Assembly (NCBI GenBank): GCA_023459435.1
Contig: JAEWUL010000008.1
Span: 1-7,884 of the forward strand
DNA length: 7,884 bases
From: Bacteroidota bacterium
GTDB taxonomy: Bacteria > Bacteroidota > Bacteroidia > Bacteroidales > WCHB1-69
Reading direction: 5' to 3'
The notes beneath the pieces were generated by a model. It was not told the origin of the DNA. It did no database searches and worked only from the letters and a program-made list of their open reading frames with translations. Shown piece after piece: positions 1 through 4,853 of this stretch. Made by a program: the position numbers and the translations under genes. The stretch's first letter is position 1; every line of letters starts with the position of its first letter.

Positions 1-46
1 GTGCAAAAACGAGGGTGAAAATGATTAAAAATGGTATTTTTTTCAT
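1..46 (-). CDS. N-terminus of an exported protein, truncated by the window edge
   Basis: An ATG at 46-44 on the minus strand opens a frame that stays open to the window edge, giving 15 residues, MKKIPFLIIFTLVFA. This is a textbook start of a Sec signal peptide: two lysines followed by an uninterrupted hydrophobic stretch. It begins about 200 bp downstream of the zupT stop, on the same strand. A TAnnTTTG match lies about 30 bp upstream of the ATG, so it probably has its own promoter. Nothing can be said about the mature protein. The alternative is a chance frame, but the composition and the correctly placed promoter-like element favour a real gene start. Confidence 0.6.
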   Translation of the reverse strand, partial: MKKIPFLIIFTLVFA

Positions 47-74
47 AAAAGATTGTTTTTATGTTTACAATTTG

Positions 75-82
75 CAAATTTA
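75..82 (-). promoter_or_regulatory. Candidate -7 element (TAAATTTG) for the gene at the left edge
   Basis: Read on the minus strand, 82-75 is TAAATTTG, an exact match to the Bacteroidota sigma-A -7 consensus TAnnTTTG. It lies about 29 bp upstream of the ATG at 46. The best upstream TTTG (101-98) is only 15 bp away, shorter than the usual 17-23 bp spacing, so the -33 element is weak. The -7 box overlaps a perfect 12-bp palindrome, AATTTGCAAATT, at 69-80, which could be an operator or just AT-rich chance. Confidence 0.35.
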
Positions 83-114
83 CCATTTTTTTAACAGCAA
101 AAACTTGTTAATAG

Positions 115-153
115 AACACAGATGACACAGATTTAACAGATGACCACAGATTT
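115..153. repeat. Short tandem cacagat-type repeat
   Basis: Four near-identical units of 8-11 bp follow one another: aacacagatg, acacagattt, aacagatg, accacagattt. They alternate between a 'gatg' and a 'gattt' ending, so the array can also be read as two copies of a roughly 20-bp unit. On the minus strand it reads as repeated 'atctgtg' words. No open frame covers it. From memory, unchecked, this vocabulary recurs in intergenic DNA of many Bacteroidota and other environmental bacteria. The units are too short and have no spacers, so this is not a CRISPR array. Confidence 0.7.
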
Positions 154-195
154 ATTCTTTTATATTTTTTATCTTCATTTTCCATTTTTTAATCA

Positions 196-219
196 TTTCT
201 CGCGAAGGGCGCAAAGAAA
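196..219. repeat. Imperfect stem-loop with gcgaagggcgcaaag word
   Basis: The stretch forms a hairpin. Read on the minus strand, TTTCT, a bulged T, then TGCG pairs with CGCG and AGAAA around a CCCTT loop, with one G-T pair. It lies 28 bp past the zupT stop and is far more GC-rich than its surroundings. No T-run follows on the minus strand (TGATTAAAAAATGG), so it is not a canonical intrinsic terminator. It could still mark the end of the zupT transcript. It sits between two other repeat motifs (115-153 and 229-243) and probably belongs to the same intergenic element. Confidence 0.5.
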
Positions 220-228
220 TATAAATGC

Positions 229-243
229 CACGAATGCACGAAT
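229..243. repeat. cacgaat doublet adjoining the zupT stop
   Basis: CACGAAT occurs twice, at 229-235 and 237-243, separated by one G. The second copy ends four bases before the zupT stop codon (250-248). On the minus strand it reads ATTCGTGCATTCGTG. It is the third repeat word of the 115-243 intergenic segment. Confidence 0.55.
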
Positions 244-247
244 AAAA

Positions 248-1054
248 TTAGGAAAGTAAAAGTAAGCTGAATGCCATTACTGCCATGCCGGCCACCAAAC
301 CACCGATGGCAATATGGTGTTCACCGTACTCTTCGGCGGTTGGAAGTAGCTCATCCAAAGAGATATAAACCATAATACCGGCAACCCCCGCAAAGATCAT
401 CCCAAAAGTGGCATCATTGAAAAGGTGCAGTAAAATGAAATAACCAATGATAGCCCCAACGGGTTCTGCTAACCCGGAAAGGAAGGAATACCAAAACGCC
501 TTTTTTCTGCTTTTGGTTGCATAAAAAATGGGAACAGAAACAGCGATCCCTTCCGGGATATTATGGATTGCAACCGCTACTGCTATACTGATACCAAGTC
601 CTGGATCGGTCATAGCACCCATAAATGTGGCTAACCCTTCCGGGAAATTGTGAATGGCAATCGCCAATGCTGAAAATAGTCCCATCCGCATTAACTTCTT
701 TTGTTGTTCAGGAGACTCATTTATCTTCTCCATTTTCTGAATTTCATGGGGATTCTCATAAGAAGGGATCATCTTATCTATGATCGCGATTAATGCAATA
801 CCGGCAAAAAAAGCAATTATTGTCCAGAAATGTCCCATTTTATCTCCAAAAGCAACGGATAGGGAGTCTTTAGCTTTGGGAAATATATCTACTAAGGAAA
901 CATAAATCATAACTCCTGCAGAGAACCCGAGTGAAAGAGCCAAAAATTTGGGGTTGAACTTCTTGGATACGAGTGCCATAGCACTTCCGATCCCGGTGGA
1001 TAAACCTGCAAATAACGTTAATCCTAATGCAAATAAGATGTTGTGATGATCCAT
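248..1054 (-). CDS. zupT: ZIP-family divalent metal transporter, ZupT type
   Basis: This inner-membrane importer of Zn2+ and other divalent metals has 268 residues, against about 257 for E. coli ZupT. It has about eight hydrophobic segments, with a hydrophilic loop at residues 94-122 between the third and fourth. The two signature metal-binding motifs are intact: HNFPEG at 135-140 and HNIPEG at 164-169, each followed by the expected small-residue helix. The downstream [16 protein letters not shown] (residues 223-238) also matches the ZupT pattern. The loop is not His-rich, unlike many eukaryotic ZIPs. The ATG at 1054-1052 lies 9 bp after the proline dehydrogenase stop, with an A-rich leader and no Shine-Dalgarno signal, suggesting co-transcription with it. 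No Zur or Fur-like box is evident. Family assignment is firm; metal preference (Zn, Fe, Mn or Co) cannot be read from sequence. Confidence 0.93.
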   Translation of the reverse strand: MDHHNILFALGLTLFAGLSTGIGSAMALVSKKFNPKFLALSLGFSAGVMIYVSLVDIFPKAKDSLSVAFGDKMGHFWTIIAFFAGIALIAIIDKMIPSYENPHEIQKMEKINESPEQQKKLMRMGLFSALAIAIHNFPEGLATFMGAMTDPGLGISIAVAVAIHNIPEGIAVSVPIFYATKSRKKAFWYSFLSGLAEPVGAIIGYFILLHLFNDATFGMIFAGVAGIMVYISLDELLPTAEEYGEHHIAIGGLVAGMAVMAFSLLLLS

Positions 1055-1063
1055 TTGTTTTTT

Positions 1064-2236
1064 TTAACGCAGTTGAATTCTTCTTGTAAGTTCCTTTCTA
1101 AAGTTTTCAATCTCTCTGTTGGATTGATCTGCAACAGAGGAGTTCTCTTCAGCCCGTCTTACAAGATAGGGCATCACTTTTTCAACAGGGCCGTACGGTA
1201 AGTATTTGGAAACATAATACCCTGAATGGGCCAGATTAAAGGTAATATGGTCGCTCATCCCGTATAGTTGAGCAAAGGAAACCCTCTTATCTCCATTGTT
1301 AATTCCCAGTTGTTCCATCTTTTCGATCGCTTTTTCACAACTCTCTTCGTTGTGAGTCGCGATACAGACATGAATCTGATCCAGATGATCCAAACAGAAT
1401 GAAACAGCTTCGTTGTATGCGTGATCAGTATCTGCTTTGGTAAAATGGATAGGGGAGGTGTATCTCATTTGAAAAGCTCTTGCTCTTTCGTTTTCCATAT
1501 AGGCACCTCTAACCAGTTTAACACCGGCCTTGCACTGGTTCTTTGTTGCAAATTGATACAACTCATGCAACATTTGGAGTCCTTCCGTTCTGTACATTTG
1601 TATCGTTGTGAAAACAATCGGTTTCTCTTTATTAAACTGAGGCATCATTTCGTATACCATTTCATCAATGGCAGGTTGAATCCAGGAGTCTTCCGCATCT
1701 ACAAAGATAGAGATCCCCAACTCAGAAGCTTTACTGTAAATCTTTTTGGCACGCTCTTTGGCTGCTATCCAACGTTGTTGCTCCTCATCGGTTAAAGGTG
1801 TTTTGGCAGCAACCTTCTCCAGAAGTTCAAATGAGGCCATTCCGGTGAACTTGAACACCCCAAAAGAGATCCATTTTTGATTTTTTGCTACATCAAGAGT
1901 TCTCATAATCTCTTCACATACCTTATCAAAGTTTGATTCTCCCTGTAGACCCTCTGCTGAATAATCCAGAATCGAATAAGCTCCGAATTTTCCCAGTTTT
2001 TCGATAACCGGATCACATGTATCTACCCGTGTACCACCACAAAAGTGTTGGAAAAGATTCCCTTTTACTGCCCAGCCGTATGGTATATGTAAAAATTGAG
2101 CTACGGCTAACAACCTTTTTCCCAAAAGAACCCAAAAAGGTTTGGTGATAAAAGTGAAAAGAAAAATCGCTCTGCGCATCTCACCATTTGTTAAATGTTG
2201 AAATGCTACTGTTGTATTTCTAAAGTTTGGTTTCAT
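1064..2236 (-). CDS. Monofunctional proline dehydrogenase (FAD-dependent)
   Basis: It oxidises L-proline to delta1-pyrroline-5-carboxylate, passing electrons through FAD to the quinone pool; this is the first step of proline catabolism. Only the TIM-barrel dehydrogenase domain is present (390 residues), so it is not a bifunctional PutA, and no P5C dehydrogenase is in the window. Visible motifs, numbered from the ATG: FVDAED at 178-183 (core strand acidic residues), KLVRGAYMENERA at 240-252 (FAD/proline Lys), ATHNEES at 293-299, QLYGMSD at 323-329, and YLPYGPVEKVMPYLVRRAEE at 345-364, whose Arg-Arg and Glu bind the proline carboxylate and amine. I chose the ATG at 2236-2234 (MKPNFRNT), the usual N-terminus of Bacteroidota homologues. 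A TTG at 2257 would add seven residues but needs a rare start. With the ATG, the gene overlaps the HD gene by 17 bp, indicating translational coupling. Confidence 0.93.
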   Translation of the reverse strand: MKPNFRNTTVAFQHLTNGEMRRAIFLFTFITKPFWVLLGKRLLAVAQFLHIPYGWAVKGNLFQHFCGGTRVDTCDPVIEKLGKFGAYSILDYSAEGLQGESNFDKVCEEIMRTLDVAKNQKWISFGVFKFTGMASFELLEKVAAKTPLTDEEQQRWIAAKERAKKIYSKASELGISIFVDAEDSWIQPAIDEMVYEMMPQFNKEKPIVFTTIQMYRTEGLQMLHELYQFATKNQCKAGVKLVRGAYMENERARAFQMRYTSPIHFTKADTDHAYNEAVSFCLDHLDQIHVCIATHNEESCEKAIEKMEQLGINNGDKRVSFAQLYGMSDHITFNLAHSGYYVSKYLPYGPVEKVMPYLVRRAEENSSVADQSNREIENFRKELTRRIQLR

Positions 2237-2813
2237 GTATAAATCTTTGATATTCAATCATTTTGTTTTTTAATTTTTGGGCTAAAAAAGGGGACCCTTC
2301 ATGAAGATAATTATAAATCATTTCAGATTCTTCTAAATAATTTATAATCTTTTGGTTATCCCAGTAAAAAGGAGGATAACTTAAATTGGCCAAACGATCA
2401 GCCATTTTGACAACCCACACTTCAATGGGCTGTTTTTTAATTCTTTCGAGCGTATCGATCAGTTTGGCTTTTCTATTCTTGATTTTTTTATTTTTGGTTA
2501 AAGCCTTAACTCCTTCGGCTACCTCTAACCCGTATTTTTTATTGATTTCACTGAATGTGATTGGAGTATCCTCTATGGAGTCGTGTAGCATAGCACATTT
2601 AACAGCCAGATTGGCATTCAAATGGTGCTCAAACATGGTTGCTGTCATCACTTCAAAAGTAACTTTTTCGAGATGACTCATATAGTCAACAAACTCCCCC
2701 TCTTGATATCCCCCATATCTTTGTCCTTCGTGGAGTTTGCAGGCAAGAGCCCACACTTTATCAAATTCATAATTCCCGTAGATTTTTGTAGAACTTTCAA
2801 CGCGCATTGTCAT
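2220..2813 (-). CDS. Stand-alone HD-domain protein, RelA/SpoT-type (small alarmone hydrolase-like)
   Basis: This 197-residue cytoplasmic protein has the metal-dependent HD fold seen in the hydrolase half of Rel/SpoT and in MESH1. Visible residues fit the Mn2+ and (p)ppGpp-hydrolase pattern: Arg32 in GQRYGG, His47 in MSHLEKV, His77-Asp78 and Glu81-Asp82 in LHDSIEDT, and Asp139 with Asn143 in KMADRLANLS. There is no synthetase (RSD), TGS or ACT domain, and the length is typical of small alarmone hydrolases. The inferred reaction is removal of pyrophosphate from (p)ppGpp; a different nucleotide substrate is possible. The Pro usually following the first HD His (HP) is Leu here. The ATG at 2813 is chosen; another ATG two codons in (2807) is equally possible. 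It leads a run with proline dehydrogenase and zupT behind a candidate promoter at 2870-2902. Confidence 0.83.
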   Translation of the reverse strand: MTMRVESSTKIYGNYEFDKVWALACKLHEGQRYGGYQEGEFVDYMSHLEKVTFEVMTATMFEHHLNANLAVKCAMLHDSIEDTPITFSEINKKYGLEVAEGVKALTKNKKIKNRKAKLIDTLERIKKQPIEVWVVKMADRLANLSYPPFYWDNQKIINYLEESEMIYNYLHEGSPFLAQKLKNKMIEYQRFIHETKL

Positions 2814-2845
2814 TTTCTGTAGCTATTTATTTTATTTGTAATATA

Positions 2846-2862
2846 ATACCAATAGATGGTAT
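2846..2862. promoter_or_regulatory. Inverted repeat downstream of the -7 box (candidate operator)
   Basis: ATACCA (2846-2851) and TGGTAT (2857-2862) form perfect 6-bp arms around a 5-bp spacer, in the leader of the HD gene. The repeat begins about 7 bp after the -7 hexamer of the candidate promoter, so it would cover the predicted transcription start. A dimeric repressor site is plausible. No regulator gene is visible nearby. Confidence 0.35.
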
Positions 2863-2869
2863 AATCTGA

Positions 2870-2902
2870 CAAAAATACAACTTTTTTTGAAAAATGGATC
2901 AA
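2870..2902 (-). promoter_or_regulatory. Bacteroidota-type promoter for the HD / proline dehydrogenase / zupT run
   Basis: On the minus strand, 2877-2870 reads TATTTTTG, an exact match to the -7 consensus TAnnTTTG. It is preceded 22 bp upstream by TTG (2902-2900), within the range seen in flavobacterial promoters. It lies inside the only sizeable gap (2814-2922, 109 bp) in the central gene array and would give a leader of about 50 nt. This is the expected place for a new transcription unit after the TPR gene. AT-rich DNA makes chance matches common. Confidence 0.5.
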
Positions 2903-2922
2903 CTAATCTGTTTTTTTTAATT

Positions 2923-3540
2923 CTATTTTATCAAACTGATCCCTTCTAATGCGGATTTGTCATCCGGATTATATAACAATACTTTATTAAACAAAACTTT
3001 AGCTTCTGAATATTTTCCTAAAAAATAGTTGTTCCAAGCACTCATCAGCATGTAGTCATAGTTAAATGGGGTTTGATTCAACGCTACATCAAAATATTTT
3101 TTAGCTTCAGGATACTTTTTTCGATAATAGTTGATGAGCCCCAATCTGTAATGGGCTAAACCATTTTTTGGATCTAGTTTAAGAATCTGTTTATAGGTCT
3201 GCTCCACATTGTTCCATTTCTCCTGAGCTGAATAAGGATAAATGATTCCCCATAACGGCTCTGTAGCTACGGGCATCAATGTAATAGCTTTTTTATAATA
3301 GGTAATCGATTGATCATGAGAACTGTTTTTATAGGATAGCCAACCTAATCTTAGGTTCATTTCGTAGGAATTTGCAGCATATAATGGGAGTAAGGCTTTA
3401 ATAGCATCTCCATATTTCCCCTCTTTTTCAAAAGTGTAACTTTTTGAAAATGCATCTCTTAATGGTTGGTTTTGAGCACTGACACCTAAAACAATAAGGA
3501 TCATCACAATCCCTGAAATTGATCTCTTTAAAAATTCCAT
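2923..3540 (-). CDS. Exported tetratricopeptide-repeat protein
   Basis: The 205-residue protein starts with a Sec signal peptide (Lys5-Arg6, hydrophobic 8-20, cleavage likely after VSA at 20-22, leaving Gln). The rest is about five TPR-like helix pairs: roughly 25-58, 59-92, 93-126, 127-160 and 161-194. The spacing of Tyr, Leu, Gly and Pro residues is typical (GLAHYRLGLINYYRKKYPEA at 127-146, KLDP and LLYNPDD at helix ends). TPRs are protein-binding scaffolds; there is no catalytic motif. It is probably periplasmic, since no lipobox cysteine follows the signal. Its ATG overlaps the end of the barrel gene by 13 bp, so it is translated in step with it and may bind the TPR or barrel partner. No more specific family is recognised. 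Confidence 0.75.
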   Translation of the reverse strand: MEFLKRSISGIVMILIVLGVSAQNQPLRDAFSKSYTFEKEGKYGDAIKALLPLYAANSYEMNLRLGWLSYKNSSHDQSITYYKKAITLMPVATEPLWGIIYPYSAQEKWNNVEQTYKQILKLDPKNGLAHYRLGLINYYRKKYPEAKKYFDVALNQTPFNYDYMLMSAWNNYFLGKYSEAKVLFNKVLLYNPDDKSALEGISLIK

Positions 3541-4853
3541 TTGGCGGTTAATGTTAAAATATGATGAGAATATCTGTTTGTTAATGTATTGACATTTAAT
3601 AATGGATCGACTGTATAATAATTGTTTTCTCTGATTTGAAAACTATAGGATGGAATAATGACAAAATGGGACAAGTAAAACCTTACACTTACATAAGATG
3701 AAAAAAGCACGGGGTCAAAGGTGTTATAAGTGGAAAACCCTCCTGCACCCATGTAATTGTGGAAATTCCCGTAACTGCCTGATAATTCATACCATATAAA
3801 CTTATAAACCTTGCCACCAATCTTCTGATGAATGATAAAATTACGTTTTGCATCATTAAACAGGAGTGTTCCTGAAGTGATGGTGTAAAAATGCTGATTG
3901 CCAAGTGGATAAAAAACGATCCCAAGCTCTACTTGTTGCTGTTTCTTAGAAGCCAGATTCCCTATACCCCCTGACGCAAAAAACTCAAACCTATTCCAAC
4001 GATAAGTTAAATACAATGAGGCTGTAAAAGGTTTGTTTACTTTTTGATTGTAGTTGTAATTAAAGGTGTAAGCAATACTATCGTATTCTGCAGAGTAGTA
4101 ATTCGATGATTCATAGTAGGTTCCGAAAGCCCCACCTACTTGTAAACCACTAGGAAAAAGATAATCTAAGGCCAGGTTTATTTGATAGGGTTGATTCCAG
4201 AATGTTTGGACTGCTGTTGAATCGTAGGTTTGAATTTTTCCCATAGACTGATTCTCATAGAAAGAGAACCCGGCCGTCAGATTAAAACGGGGTGTCACTC
4301 TGGTCTTGAATACAATCGATGCGAGTGTTGAACCCCCTTGAAAAGTTCCTTCTGCATAAATGTTGGTGTCTTTAATGTCCAAAGAATCAAACCTTGAAAT
4401 ATTAAGATTGTTTGACAGTCCATAGGTTAGTGAGATCTCACTCTTACTGAAAATGCTCTTTTTTTTATACCCAATCTTTTCTTGCATCGGTTTTGAAAAA
4501 TGTTTGGCCAGATCGTATGCATCTTCTTCTCTACCCGTAAATAACAAAGTGAAGTAATAGTATTCCTGAATAAGAGTATCTAAGGGAAAAATCTGTTGTG
4601 CCTTTTTGAAATGGGGAAGAGCAGATTCGTAGTTTTTTTGATTGTAATAAGAAATGGCCAGTCTGGTCCTTAAAAAATAAAAATCAAGACCCGATTTCAG
4701 AGCCTCTTTGGCTGTTTTTTGTAATGAAGTGTACTCTTTATTGAAAAATTGTTGGTAAGTCAAAGAGTCAACAGATTCAATAGTCTGTTGCTTCTGCCCC
4801 AGAACATTGAAAGTAAAAATACAGCAAAATGAGATTAATAGAAAATTTCGCAT
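3528..4853 (-). CDS. Outer-membrane beta-barrel protein with N-terminal TPR-like domain
   Basis: The 441-residue protein has a signal peptide at 1-19 (MRNFLLISFCCIFTFNVLG, then Gln20). Cys10-Cys11 lie inside the hydrophobic core and are not a lipobox. Residues about 30-125 are helical and TPR-like (LAISYYNQKNYESALPHFKK at 65-84). From about 135 to 441 the sequence alternates short aromatic-rich strands with polar turns, many of them Tyr/Phe/Asn/Ser, and ends in KWNF, the C-terminal aromatic typical of barrel proteins recognised by BAM. Two parts are thus expected: a periplasmic helical scaffold and a barrel of roughly 12-16 strands in the outer membrane. Its ATG lies 19 bp inside the end of the UT-M23 gene. 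Whether it is a pore, an anchor or a secretion component cannot be decided. Confidence 0.7.
   Translation of the reverse strand: MRNFLLISFCCIFTFNVLGQKQQTIESVDSLTYQQFFNKEYTSLQKTAKEALKSGLDFYFLRTRLAISYYNQKNYESALPHFKKAQQIFPLDTLIQEYYYFTLLFTGREEDAYDLAKHFSKPMQEKIGYKKKSIFSKSEISLTYGLSNNLNISRFDSLDIKDTNIYAEGTFQGGSTLASIVFKTRVTPRFNLTAGFSFYENQSMGKIQTYDSTAVQTFWNQPYQINLALDYLFPSGLQVGGAFGTYYESSNYYSAEYDSIAYTFNYNYNQKVNKPFTASLYLTYRWNRFEFFASGGIGNLASKKQQQVELGIVFYPLGNQHFYTITSGTLLFNDAKRNFIIHQKIGGKVYKFIWYELSGSYGNFHNYMGAGGFSTYNTFDPVLFSSYVSVRFYLSHFVIIPSYSFQIRENNYYTVDPLLNVNTLTNRYSHHILTLTAKWNF

Noticed and set aside
115..153. Possible CRISPR array
   Set aside because: The units are 8-11 bp and directly adjacent, with no unique spacers, and no cas genes are nearby.
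1421..1795. 124-codon open frame on the plus strand
   Set aside because: It lies wholly inside the proline dehydrogenase gene, whose catalytic motifs are intact on the other strand, and its translation has no recognisable domain.
2237..2257. TTG start giving proline dehydrogenase seven extra residues
   Set aside because: The ATG at 2236 gives the normal family N-terminus MKPNF, and the extra residues fall inside the HD coding region.
2386..2822. Two overlapping plus-strand open frames (2386-2676 and 2622-2822)
   Set aside because: Both are antisense to the HD gene, whose active-site residues are conserved; their translations look like reverse-frame noise.
2887..2902. Possible terminator after the TPR gene (TTGA…TCAA)
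   Set aside because: The stem is only 4 bp with an 8-bp loop and lacks a GC core; no convincing terminator is visible in this gap.
3689..3925. 78-codon minus-strand open frame in another phase
   Set aside because: It is embedded in the barrel gene and out of frame with it; it has no signal or domain of its own.
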